Source of the DNA: Bifidobacterium callitrichos DSM 23973
GTDB lineage: Bacteria > Actinomycetota > Actinomycetes > Actinomycetales > Bifidobacteriaceae
Length of the DNA: 64,000 nucleotides
NCBI RefSeq assembly: GCF_000741175.1
Contig: NZ_JGYS01000028.1
Span: forward strand, 1-64,000
Direction: 5' to 3'
Part shown: piece by piece, positions 44,360-52,294 of the stretch
Layout of the letters: every line of letters starts with the position of its first letter
How positions within the stretch are numbered: position 1 is the first letter of the stretch
Program-made: the position numbers and the translations under genes
Notes under the pieces: generated by a model
The model's input: the letters and a program-made list of their open reading frames with translations, nothing else
What the model was told of the DNA's origin: nothing
Database searches by the model: none

Positions 44360-44382
44360 CCTCCCAAATTGGGAAGCGGGCT
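44353..44382. terminator. Bidirectional terminator between early operon and phage tRNA
   Basis: AGCCCGCCTCCCAAATTGGG plus AAGCGGGCT forms a 13-14 bp stem with minor mismatches. On the minus strand it follows the tRNA 3' end and is followed by CTTTCTT, so it should end the tRNA transcript. Confidence 0.75.
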
Positions 44383-44388
44383 TACTTG

Positions 44389-44462
44389 TGGGCTCGAAGA
44401 GATTCGAACTCTCGACCTTTCGCTCCGGAGGCGAACGCTCTATCCAGCTGAGCTACGAACCC
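44389..44462 (-). tRNA. Phage-carried tRNA-Arg(CCG)
   Basis: Complete cloverleaf: acceptor GGGTTCG/CGAGCCC (one G-U pair), D-arm GCTC/GAGC, anticodon stem TTCGC/GCGAA with loop CTCCGGA (anticodon CCG), variable AGGTC, T-arm GAGAG/CTCTT with loop TTCGAAT, discriminator A. CCA is not encoded, unlike the host copy it replaces. It reads the codon CGG, the same as the disrupted gene, but differs at many paired positions, so it is not a simple duplicate. Confidence 0.95.
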
Positions 44463-44472
44463 AAGCGCGCAA

Positions 44473-44478
44473 ATTATA
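44473..44478 (-). promoter_or_regulatory. -10 box of the phage tRNA-Arg
   Basis: TATAAT on the minus strand, 11 bp upstream of the tRNA 5' end. A clear -35 is not seen. The host tRNA promoter beyond 44713 points the same way and may also transcribe this tRNA. Confidence 0.55.
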
Positions 44479-44560
44479 CCACCACATCCACCCGAGATTC
44501 CACCTTCACCAACCTCACGGTTGAGAGGCAGACGACCCCGGGAGTCCGAGGTAATTCCGC

Positions 44561-44582
44561 CATCGTGTCTAATCGTGTCTGG
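44561..44582 (+). promoter_or_regulatory. Right arm-type integrase site candidate
   Basis: Two direct ATCGTGTCT copies (one base closer than in the left pair at 8075-8097), 85 bp inside attR. Same orientation as the left pair. Confidence 0.5.
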
Positions 44583-44666
44583 CGGGATTTTTGCCTAATC
44601 TTCAGTTATCCCACTCTCTAAGCGAGAGTAGGGCTGAGCTCCCATCCCAGCGGAAGTGCTACCGGA

Positions 44667-44676
44667 ACCTTCTGTT
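44667..44676. other. Right attachment core (attR)
   Basis: ACCTTCTGTT, the same 10 bp as attL at 7942-7951, inside the tRNA anticodon-stem and variable-loop region. Confidence 0.8.
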
Positions 44677-44713
44677 CCGGAGACAGACGCTCTATCCACT
44701 GAGCTACGGACCC
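44667..44713 (-). pseudogene. 5' half of the split host tRNA-Arg(CCG), right junction
   Basis: On the minus strand it reads acceptor GGGTCCG, TA, D-arm GCTC/GAGC, and TCTGT CTCCGGA ACAGA AGGT, giving anticodon CCG. After AGGT the sequence (TCCGGTAGCAC) no longer forms a T-arm or acceptor strand. Its missing 3' half is at 7913-7951. Confidence 0.9.
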
Positions 44714-44797
44714 ATGCACCGCACGAAACATACGCCTCGCACAACGCAACTCCCCTACTGTACACCACTTGCGCGCCCGGCGCACCTCACTTCGGAC

Positions 44798-45004
44798 CTT
44801 TCTGCGTTACATGGGGTACATTTCGCCCGTTGCGGACATCTATCTCGCTTACGAGGGGTACCTGTCTGAAGTAATAGGGCATGAAAACGGCTGAGCTTCA
44901 TGGCAACCAAGCCGTTTCGGGGCGTTTGTACTTGCACCAAGTGCCCCTCATAAGCGAGATAGATGTCCGCAAACCACGAAAAGTACCCCTTGCAACGCAG
45001 AAAG
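44798..45004. repeat. 207-bp imperfect palindrome
   Basis: Arms at 44798-44858 and 44944-45004 (61 bp each) are imperfect reverse complements; the inner 27 bp, from GCGGACATCTATCTCGCTTA to GAGGGG, match at all but one position. The centre holds another AAACGGCT/AGCCGTTT stem. No coding frame is supported. It could be a MITE-like element or give a long RNA hairpin. It lies between the tRNA remnant and the CYTH gene. Confidence 0.75.
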
Positions 45005-45083
45005 CTCGTGGAAAAGCTCGACAAAGCCACTCGAACCGCCCGTTCGTCTCTGCCGTCAGGACGTCTGACGCTACACTTGAGGT

Positions 45084-45713
45084 ATGTCCGAGCCTGTGAA
45101 CGATTTCGAGTACGAGCGCCGGTTCTTCTGCCGCGAGATGCCCGCCGAATATGACGACGGCGACACCCCCACGCTGATCCTGCAAAGCTATTACGTGCAC
45201 GCCGACAACTACGCGCTGCGCGTCAGGCTCAAATCGCACGACATTCGCGTCGAGATGACCCCGGACCTCGACCCCATAGAGATACTCGACCGCTACCGCG
45301 ACCACTTCTCGTCGGCCTACGTGACGGTCAAGGGCCCCTCCGTGGGCGGAACCCGCTACGAGATGGAGCATGCGATCGACACCCGCATCGCCACGGAACT
45401 GGTGCAGCGCGGCGGCGCGCTCATCATCAAGAACCGCTATTCGGTGTGGATCGCGGAGGACGGCTGGAGCGTCGACGTGTTCGGAGGAACGAACGCGCCG
45501 CTGGTCGTGGCCGAGGCGGAACGCGCCACCCCGGTCACGAACCTGACGATCCCGAGGTTCTGCATCACCGAGATCACCGACCAGCCGAGATTCAACAACG
45601 ACGGACTGGCCGGAAGGCCGTTCAGCCAGTGGCGGGACGAGTTCGAACGGGAGCTCGCCGCCAACGGACCGCATTTCCAGCCGTATTTCGGGACGAACCG
45701 AAGGATGGAGTAG
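45084..45713 (+). CDS. CYTH-domain protein
   Basis: Protein of 209 residues of the CYTH superfamily, whose members are triphosphatases or adenylate cyclase-like and act on phosphorylated substrates in a metal-dependent tunnel. The family ExExK motif appears as FEYERRFF (Arg replaces Lys). Further acidic/basic strands follow: YALRVRLK, YVTVKGP, YEMEHAID, IIKNRYSVWI and VVAEAE. TTGAGGT lies just before the ATG. Exact substrate unknown. Confidence 0.8.
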   Translation: MSEPVNDFEYERRFFCREMPAEYDDGDTPTLILQSYYVHADNYALRVRLKSHDIRVEMTPDLDPIEILDRYRDHFSSAYVTVKGPSVGGTRYEMEHAIDTRIATELVQRGGALIIKNRYSVWIAEDGWSVDVFGGTNAPLVVAEAERATPVTNLTIPRFCITEITDQPRFNNDGLAGRPFSQWRDEFERELAANGPHFQPYFGTNRRME

Positions 45714-45769
45714 TACTTCGCCGACAGCTCCTCGTCAGAGGGGCCACCCGGGGCCATCAGGGACGAGAT

Positions 45770-46756
45770 CTAGTACATGAGGGTGGCGAGGCGGCGGCGG
45801 GCGGCGCGAAGACGCGCATCGGCCGCATCGGGGATCGCGAAGTACTCGAGCAGACGCTTGCGCACCGGCTCGATGTCGGCCTTGTGGCCGGAGGCCACGA
45901 AGTCGAGCAGACGGTCGAAGGCGTCCTGGATCTGACCGCCGATCATGTCCACGTCGGCCACGGCGAGCTGCGCCTCGACATCATCCGGAGAGGCGGCCGC
46001 GGCGGCACGCACCTCACGCACATCCGCGTTGGCGGAGCGGGCCAGCAGCAGCGCCTTGGCGCGTTCACGGGCGGCGACCACATCGCCCGGATCGGATTCC
46101 AGCACCTGCGCGTAGGCCGCGGCGGCACCCGCGTAGTCGCCGGCCTGGGCCAGCTGATACGCCTCCTGATGCTCCGGCGGCACGACGTTCGAGCCGGCGC
46201 CCGCAGCGGAGCCATCGCCCGCAGCCGCCCCATCGGCGCCGTCGGCGGACGGATCGCCCGAATACGGCGCGGTGCCGGTCACGCCGGACTGCTGCGCCAT
46301 CGCGACGATCTTCGGCAGCACCTGATCCTTGATCTGGGCCAGTTCGTCATCGGTGGCGACGCCCTGCAGCAGCGGCATCGGACGGCCGGCGATCAGCGCG
46401 AACAGCGCAGGAGCGCCCTGCACCTGCAGCGCCTGCGCGATCGAGGGATAGGAGGCGATGTCGATACGAGACATCTGCACCTGACCCTTGAGCGCGTTGA
46501 CCGCATCGGCGAGCGCGCGGGCCATCGGGAAGAGGCGATCGTCGGTCGGCACCCACAGGAACAGCAGGATCGGGAACGTGGCGGAGGTCTGCACCATCGC
46601 CTGGAACGTGTTCTCGGTGGTGTCGATGACGTAGCCGCCGGCCGCGGGCGCACCGCCGGCCTGACCGGGCTCCGCCTTCACCTGATGCGCCAGAGCCTCC
46701 AGATCGACGGCCCCCGCCAGAGAAACCCCGGGATTGAACTTCGGCTGATCAGCCAT
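45770..46756 (-). CDS. Thioredoxin-like protein with TPR region (CnoX/YbbN-like)
   Basis: Protein of 328 residues. Residues about 45-150 form a thioredoxin fold in which the CxxC is replaced (LFLWVPTDDR), so it lacks redox chemistry, as in many YbbN-like chaperone holdases. A low-complexity Ala/Gly/Asp linker (about 170-195) leads to a C-terminal TPR-like helical region (LAQAGDYAGAAAAYAQVLE). Start at 46756 has GGAGGCG upstream. Role in protein folding is inferred. Confidence 0.8.
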   Translation of the reverse strand: MADQPKFNPGVSLAGAVDLEALAHQVKAEPGQAGGAPAAGGYVIDTTENTFQAMVQTSATFPILLFLWVPTDDRLFPMARALADAVNALKGQVQMSRIDIASYPSIAQALQVQGAPALFALIAGRPMPLLQGVATDDELAQIKDQVLPKIVAMAQQSGVTGTAPYSGDPSADGADGAAAGDGSAAGAGSNVVPPEHQEAYQLAQAGDYAGAAAAYAQVLESDPGDVVAARERAKALLLARSANADVREVRAAAAASPDDVEAQLAVADVDMIGGQIQDAFDRLLDFVASGHKADIEPVRKRLLEYFAIPDAADARLRAARRRLATLMY

Positions 46757-46839
46757 ACCACGCCTCCACTGTGACTTACGAAATCTCAATAACGCCGTCA
46801 CTCATCTTAGTGACGCAGCGAAACTTCCGCACCAATATC

Positions 46840-47193
46840 GCCGACCACGAAACGCACGTACGTTTGCCTTGTCTGCGGACATGTGCCTGTGGGGCGTGGG
46901 GTGGAATCCGCGTTGCTCGACACACTCAAGGCCGTTCGGCCAAGCCTACGGTCGATCAACGCGGATTCCACCCCACGCCAAGTTCCGTACGAAACGCACG
47001 TCTGCACGCAAACGAGGAGGGGGCCGTGATCCACGTTGCTGGACCGTAGGCTTGGCTGCTGAGCCGTGAAATGGACAGTCCAGTGGCCTGTCCATAGGCG
47101 AAGTGAGCAGCTCAGCTGCGAAATCCGACGCAAGTCGGACCCTTGAGTGTGTCCAGCGACGTGGATCACGGCCCCCTCCGGCCGACCACGAAA
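46840..47193. repeat. Paired nested hairpin elements flanked by a 13-bp direct repeat
   Basis: Element A (46893-46979) has 23-bp perfect arms starting GGCGTGGGGTGGAATCC. Element B (47016-47179) has 29-bp arms starting GGAGGGGGCCGTGATCC with one mismatch. Inside each stem are the same two motifs, GACACACTCAAGG and CCAAGCCTACGGTC, in A directly and in B on the opposite strand, so B is an inverted relative with different outer arms. GCCGACCACGAAA flanks the whole at 46840-46852 and 47181-47193. No gene is supported in 46757-47207. Confidence 0.75.
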
Positions 47194-47207
47194 AGCAGAA
47201 AAGCGCG

Positions 47208-48248
47208 CTACAGCGCTTCGACCTTGACGGCGTAGCGTTCGGCTCCGACCGCGGTGATCTTGGCCGCGTCTCCGGAGCCGCCCGCCGGCGGGATGTACAG
47301 CGCGATCACGTTCACGTAGGTGACCTTCATCGTGCTGGTGGCCTTGCCGTTGCCGAACAGCGCCTTCTCGTTGTTGTTGGCGGGCAGCGATTCGCGTCCC
47401 TCTCCGGCCTGGCGCGTCCAGACCGAGTCGATGCGTGCGACGACGAGGTCGCCGCCGTCGGTGGAGCGCATGACCTTGAGCTGGTCCTTGGGCACGGTGA
47501 ACGTCTGCTGCTGCGTGCCCTTGTTCGCCTCCATACCCTGCTGGACGGTCTGGTCGAGCGTGCGCAGCTCCTGGCGCAGCAGGTCGTCCTTGAACTTGGC
47601 GTTGTATTCGCTCTGCGCATCCTTGTTGAGCAGGTCCGCGTACATCTCGACCGCCTTGGCCGGGGTGGCGACGAGCTTGGCGTCGTTCGCGGTGCCCATT
47701 TCGGTGCCGAGTTTGGGGACTTCGAACTTCGGCAGTTCGGCGCCCTGGAAGAGTCGGGCGAGTCCCCACAGCTTGTAGTTCTGGCGCGGGGAGTCCTGAG
47801 TGAAGACGAGCAGTCGCTTGGACTGCTGGTCTTCGGTGGTGGTGGTGATCGTGTACACGGTGCGCGGCCAGCCGTCGTCGGTCGGGATGACGGTCTGCGT
47901 CATGCCGCGCGGGATGGTGGCGAGCTTGTCGAGCGATCCGGTGGCCTTGGCGACGGCGAGCTGGCTGGTGCGGATCTCCAGCTCCGGTCCGGTGACGCGT
48001 GCGGCCAGTCCGTCGGCGCTCACCGCCTTGTCGGAGGCGGCGAGCGTGTCGAGGATCTTGGTGCGAATCCGCTCCTCCTGCTTGACGGTCAGGTCGGGCG
48101 CGTGGGTGGACGAGTCGGGCGAGGCGACCTTCGGCACCTGCCCCTCGCAGGCGGCAAGCGAGACCAGCAGTCCCGCAGAGAGCGCGATCGCAAGCGCCTT
48201 CGTGGCGGTGCGGCCGAAGCGTGTCATCATGTTCCTCGTGTTCCTCAT
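47208..48248 (-). CDS. Conserved actinobacterial lipoprotein
   Basis: Protein of 346 residues with a lipoprotein signal: basic start, hydrophobic core and the lipobox VSLAAC near residue 34. The remainder is extracytoplasmic with no recognised domain (a DUF8094-like family is possible). The gene overlaps or abuts the membrane-protein gene upstream; 48248 has AAAGGAG at 11 bp, and GTG at 48260 is an alternative overlapping the stop in GTGA. The two probably form an operon and act together at the cell surface. Confidence 0.8.
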   Translation of the reverse strand: MRNTRNMMTRFGRTATKALAIALSAGLLVSLAACEGQVPKVASPDSSTHAPDLTVKQEERIRTKILDTLAASDKAVSADGLAARVTGPELEIRTSQLAVAKATGSLDKLATIPRGMTQTVIPTDDGWPRTVYTITTTTEDQQSKRLLVFTQDSPRQNYKLWGLARLFQGAELPKFEVPKLGTEMGTANDAKLVATPAKAVEMYADLLNKDAQSEYNAKFKDDLLRQELRTLDQTVQQGMEANKGTQQQTFTVPKDQLKVMRSTDGGDLVVARIDSVWTRQAGEGRESLPANNNEKALFGNGKATSTMKVTYVNVIALYIPPAGGSGDAAKITAVGAERYAVKVEAL

Positions 48249-48256
48249 CGGCGATC

Positions 48257-49435
48257 TCACTCCTTTCCCTTGTCGTCGTTGCCGTTATCGTTGCCGCCAT
48301 TGCCGCCATCGCCGTCGCCGGAGGTCGATTCCTCGCCGACCTCCCGCGCGAGTCGGGCGAAGTACGCCTGCAGTTCGTCCTGCGAGATGACGGACGTGGC
48401 GCTGTCGTCGACCGGTTCCGGCTGCGGCTCGGACGTCGTCGGCGCGGGCGTCGCGTTCGCACCGGCGTCGGCGACGAGGTTGCGCGACGACGGGTCGACG
48501 ACCACCGGCTGCGTTCCGGTTTCGCTCTCCCCCTCGATCCGGATGACCGGAATCGACGACGAGGTGTCCGATCCGACCGCGTGGCGACGGCGCGGTCGTC
48601 CGCTGCTCTTCGGCGTGAAGCTCGGCTTGATCGCGTTGAGGCTTCCGGTGAACGCCTCGGCGATGGAGACCTCCTCCTCGCGTGCCGGAATGGGGTCGCT
48701 TTCGACGACGCGCTTGCGGCGCTTGTGCGGCGGCATCGCGAAGACCGATGCGGTCAGGATCGCGAGCACGACCAGCAGTCCGCCGAGGAAGTACATCGGC
48801 GTGGAGTAGTCGGGCAGGGTCTTGCGCGTCCACGTGAACGAGACGTCGGCCGAGTCGCCCCCTTCGCCGAGGTCGACGAGCGCCACGTCGGTGACGGCCG
48901 AGGAGGTCGCCTTGATTTCGGTCGAGCCGTCGCCGCACTGCACGGACCGCCACATGTCGGAGTCGGCGAAGGCGACGTCCGCATCGCCCGCATCGCCCGA
49001 ATCGGACTGGGCGTCGGACTGGCCGCTGCCGGCGGAGGCACGTTCGGTCGACAGCGTGGTCCAGTCGGACAGGCCGGTCAGTCGGGTGTAGGGGTGTCCG
49101 GCGAGCCACCCGGTGGCGTCCTTGGACGAGGCGATCGCGACGCACACGGTGCCGGAACCGCCGCCGTCGGCCGTGATCGTCACACGGTCGTCGACCAGTC
49201 CAAGCACGTCGGGATCGGTGACGATGTATCGCGTGCCCGTCACCTTGGCATCGGCGGTGATCGTACGGCTGGGCTGCCAGACGGTGGCGTTGAGCAGTCC
49301 CAACGCGATCGCCGCGACGGCGAGCAGACCGAAAATCGGGGTGACGACGCCGCGCATGATCATGGCGTGGCGCTTCGCCCGAAGCGCCTCTTCCTGCGCG
49401 TTTTCGGGTGTTCTGTTGCGTTTGGTAAGTCTCAT
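48257..49435 (-). CDS. Two-span membrane protein with long acidic tail
   Basis: Protein of 392 residues. Transmembrane segments at about 28-50 and 210-232 bound an extracytoplasmic domain (about 52-208); a cytoplasmic tail rich in Pro, Ser and Asp follows (ending in GNDNGNDDKGKE). The function is unknown; it resembles conserved actinobacterial proteins found beside the lipoprotein downstream. No ribosome binding site precedes the ATG, but TAGAAT lies 13 bp upstream, so the mRNA may be almost leaderless. Confidence 0.75.
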   Translation of the reverse strand: MRLTKRNRTPENAQEEALRAKRHAMIMRGVVTPIFGLLAVAAIALGLLNATVWQPSRTITADAKVTGTRYIVTDPDVLGLVDDRVTITADGGGSGTVCVAIASSKDATGWLAGHPYTRLTGLSDWTTLSTERASAGSGQSDAQSDSGDAGDADVAFADSDMWRSVQCGDGSTEIKATSSAVTDVALVDLGEGGDSADVSFTWTRKTLPDYSTPMYFLGGLLVVLAILTASVFAMPPHKRRKRVVESDPIPAREEEVSIAEAFTGSLNAIKPSFTPKSSGRPRRRHAVGSDTSSSIPVIRIEGESETGTQPVVVDPSSRNLVADAGANATPAPTTSEPQPEPVDDSATSVISQDELQAYFARLAREVGEESTSGDGDGGNGGNDNGNDDKGKE

Positions 49436-49586
49436 AATAGGGCCATTCTACAATCCTTTGCCGAGCGCGGGGAGGCCCAACGTGCAGGACGCGTAGAGGA
49501 CCGGCTGCGCGCACGGGCGGAAAATCAGGGTTTTCGGCTAGGGTGATAGCCATGCGTAAAGCCATGATTCATCCACTGTTCGTTCC

Positions 49587-50549
49587 GTGCTGGCCGTGTG
49601 CTCGCTGGCCATGTGCGCGACGCTGGCGGCCTGCGGAGGTTCGTCGTCGTCCGACTCGTCCGCCAAGAAGTCGTCCTCCGACTCGTCCAAGTCGTCCTCG
49701 TCCGACTCGTCTTCGTCGTCCTCGACGAAGATGGACCAGATCGCGGGCATCACCGCCACCGGCGAGCCCGGCAAGAAGCCGTCGATCAAGTTCAAGACGC
49801 CGATGACCGTGCAGAACAACACGTACGCCGTGCTGCAGGAGGGCAACGGCGCGACGATCGAGAAGGGCGACCGCGTGTGCGCCCAGGGCATCGCGATGAA
49901 CGTGAAGGACGGCTCCGAGCTGATGAGCTCGTGGGAGAAGAACACCCCGGACTGCTCGATCTCCCTGACCGACAGCAATCTGGAGCAGATCCCGCCGTAC
50001 ACGAAGATCGTGGGACTGAAGCTCAATTCGACGATCGCGTTCGGCATCAACGATTCGAACAGCTCCGGCACGTCGTACATCCTCGCCTACACGCTGATCT
50101 CCAAGTCGAAGGACCTGACGAAGGCCGAGGGCACGCCGGTCGCGGACGTGCCGGCGAACCTGCCGAAGGTGACGCGTGCGAAGGACGGCAAGCCGTCGAT
50201 CGACATGAACGGCCAGGGCTCGGTGAGCCAGATGGTCACGCAGACGCTCATCAAGGGCAACGGCCAGGAGCTGACCGATTCAAGCCACGCGGTGGTCAAG
50301 TACACCGGTTGGCTCACCAACGGCACGCAGTTCGACTCCTCGTGGGACAAGAACACGACGTTCGACGCCGACCTGTCCGAGTCCGGCGGGATCATCACCG
50401 GCTGGAAGGAGGGTCTCAAGGGCCAGACGGTCGGCTCGCAGGTGCTCCTCATCATCCCGCCGGACAAGGGCTACGGCGATAAGGCGAGCGGTTCGATCCC
50501 GGCGAACTCGACGCTGGTGTTCGTCATCGACATCCTCGCCGCGTACTGA
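49587..50549 (+). CDS. FKBP-type peptidyl-prolyl isomerase lipoprotein, apparent 5' frameshift
   Basis: Protein of 320 residues with lipobox LAAC, a Ser/Asp-rich spacer (about 20-50), an N-terminal beta domain, and a C-terminal FKBP domain (about 215-320) with VVKYTGWLTNGTQFDSSWD, GWKEGLKGQTVGSQVLLIIP and GSIPANSTLVFVIDI. It should fold exported proteins outside the membrane. The frame begins at GTG 49587, giving a short signal peptide with no basic start; an ATG at 49552 (MRKAMIHPLF) in another frame would complete it if one base were added near 49580. Confidence 0.85.
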   Translation: MLAVCSLAMCATLAACGGSSSSDSSAKKSSSDSSKSSSSDSSSSSSTKMDQIAGITATGEPGKKPSIKFKTPMTVQNNTYAVLQEGNGATIEKGDRVCAQGIAMNVKDGSELMSSWEKNTPDCSISLTDSNLEQIPPYTKIVGLKLNSTIAFGINDSNSSGTSYILAYTLISKSKDLTKAEGTPVADVPANLPKVTRAKDGKPSIDMNGQGSVSQMVTQTLIKGNGQELTDSSHAVVKYTGWLTNGTQFDSSWDKNTTFDADLSESGGIITGWKEGLKGQTVGSQVLLIIPPDKGYGDKASGSIPANSTLVFVIDILAAY

Positions 50550-50599
50550 TCCTAACGCCGAATCGAACCGCTCTCCGGCGGCTGCTGGCGGTGTTCCGC

Positions 50600-52219
50600 T
50601 CAGTAGCCGCCGGTGAACTGCTGGAGGTAGTTGCTGGCATGCGAGGCGACGATCGATCCGAGAACCGTACCGGTGATCGTCAATAGGATGAACAGCAGGA
50701 TGCCGATCAGCACGCCCTGCAGCAGCACGCACAGGAATCGGACCCAGTGCGGATCGAGACCGCGATGCACCTCGCCGTTCCATACGAGCGAGGTCATCCA
50801 TGCGATGCGCGTGGACGTCGCAAGCATCCAGATGAGCATCGCGAGCGGATCAAGCTGCACGAGCGCGAGCAGGAACGCGGCGATGTTCAGCACCGCCCAG
50901 GGGCCGAGGGCATGCGCCACACGGTCGTGGAAGGAGCCGAACGTCGTGGGATCACCTTCGATGCGCAGCATCAGCCACGCGACGGCGATCGAACCGTAGT
51001 CGTACAGGGCGAACACGATCCATAGCAGCATGAACACCGGCAGGGCCGCGCTTTGCGCCTCGTTTCCGATCGACGAGGAGATCGAGGACATCGGGATCGC
51101 ATTGAGTATCGACGAGCCTCCGTGGGTCAGAACCAGCAGGCAGCTCCATGCCGAGATCAGCGCGACGGCGAGGATCACGACGATCGCATACCACGGCTGC
51201 CCCTTCCCCACATCGGTGGGCTTGGAGAAGAAGGTCTTCAGCCACGTGCCAAAGGTGCGTGCCTCGGCTTCGAATCGCGAGGGCTGTGCCGCGGGGCCGG
51301 CCGGCTGCTGCTGGTAGTTCGGCTGCTGATAGCCGGGCTGCGGTTGCGTGAAGCCGGGCTGAGGCTGGTAGCCGGGCTGACCGTAAGGATTCCGCTGATC
51401 GGGGCCAGACTGCGGGCCAGACTGCGGGCCAGACTGCGGATCGTACTGCGATGCGTACTGCGGACCGGGCTGAGGCTGGGCATTCGGTTGGACGAACGGC
51501 TGCGGACCGGGCTGAGATCCGTACTGCGGCTCGTACTGCTGGCCAGCGAGCTGCTGATAGGCAGGCTGCTGGAATCCGGTCTGCTGCGGATGGGCGGGCT
51601 GGCCGTAGGGCTGCTGCTGATACGCCTGTTCCGCCATCGGCTGAACCGGCGCGGCCTGCGTCTCCCGCACCGGCGGATTCGCCTCGGCATCAGTCACCGG
51701 CTCATCATGGGATTTCGACGCATCGGATGCTGCGGACTCGTCGAACCTCCCGGTTTCCTCGGACGCCACCGGCTCCACCGGCTCAACGGACTCCGCCGGC
51801 TCGGACGCGATGGCCTCCGTCTCGGACTCGGTGGACGCCTTCGTCTTCGACGCGACGGCATCCGTACCCGCCGCATCCTTCGCGGTACCCGCCGCATCGT
51901 CCTTCACGCTTCCCGAGTCGTTCGCCGGTCCGGCAGGCGTGGCCGGCGGTTCCGCGTCCATCGAGTGGTTGACCAGTGCGGCCAGCTCGGACAGATCCGA
52001 GGACGGCTGCTCGAACAGGTCATTCGGACGTGCGATCGGCTGCGTGGCCATCATGCCGATGCCGGCATCAGGCATATGCGGCAGCACCGTCGTCTTCTCC
52101 GCGGGCGAGGCCGGAGGCGGAACCGGCGCGGCGGGCTGCACGCTGAACTGATGACCGCATTGTCTGCAGAATCGCGCCGTCTGGGGATTCTGCGCTCCAC
52201 ACTGTGAACAGTATTTCAT
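50600..52219 (-). CDS. Zinc-ribbon membrane protein with Gln/Pro-rich linker
   Basis: Protein of 539 residues. N-terminal zinc ribbon (YCSQCGAQNPQTARFCRQCG), then a disordered region of about 280 residues including many QPGYQ or QSGPQ repeats (about 205-310), then five or so transmembrane helices (about 345-535). Similar architecture occurs in many bifidobacteria. AAAGGAGTCAAG precedes the start. Function unknown; perhaps a DUF-type membrane sensor or division-related protein. Confidence 0.8.
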   Translation of the reverse strand: MKYCSQCGAQNPQTARFCRQCGHQFSVQPAAPVPPPASPAEKTTVLPHMPDAGIGMMATQPIARPNDLFEQPSSDLSELAALVNHSMDAEPPATPAGPANDSGSVKDDAAGTAKDAAGTDAVASKTKASTESETEAIASEPAESVEPVEPVASEETGRFDESAASDASKSHDEPVTDAEANPPVRETQAAPVQPMAEQAYQQQPYGQPAHPQQTGFQQPAYQQLAGQQYEPQYGSQPGPQPFVQPNAQPQPGPQYASQYDPQSGPQSGPQSGPDQRNPYGQPGYQPQPGFTQPQPGYQQPNYQQQPAGPAAQPSRFEAEARTFGTWLKTFFSKPTDVGKGQPWYAIVVILAVALISAWSCLLVLTHGGSSILNAIPMSSISSSIGNEAQSAALPVFMLLWIVFALYDYGSIAVAWLMLRIEGDPTTFGSFHDRVAHALGPWAVLNIAAFLLALVQLDPLAMLIWMLATSTRIAWMTSLVWNGEVHRGLDPHWVRFLCVLLQGVLIGILLFILLTITGTVLGSIVASHASNYLQQFTGGY

Positions 52220-52294
52220 CTTGACTCCTTTACTTTCTGTGAACCGATTTGCTATGGCTCGACCACAACTGCACCGTCGTCGCATCTCCTTCGA

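Larger units (their letters stand above)
7942..44676. mobile_element. Integrated siphovirus prophage with restriction-modification cargo
   Basis: Bounded by direct repeats of ACCTTCTGTT (plus strand) inside the two halves of a tRNA-Arg gene. It carries a full siphovirus gene set: HNH, terminase, portal, scaffold, capsid, connectors, tail, lysis, tyrosine integrase, repressor and replication genes. The segment 8.2-13.7 kb is clearly lower in GC and encodes restriction-modification genes, suggesting separate acquisition. All structural modules look intact, so the phage may be inducible. Length is about 36.7 kb. Confidence 0.9.

Noticed and set aside
44660..44713. Second intact tRNA-Arg
   Set aside because: The sequence keeps only the acceptor 5' strand, D-arm and anticodon arm; after AGGT there is no T-arm or pairing acceptor strand. 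It is the 5' part of a broken gene.
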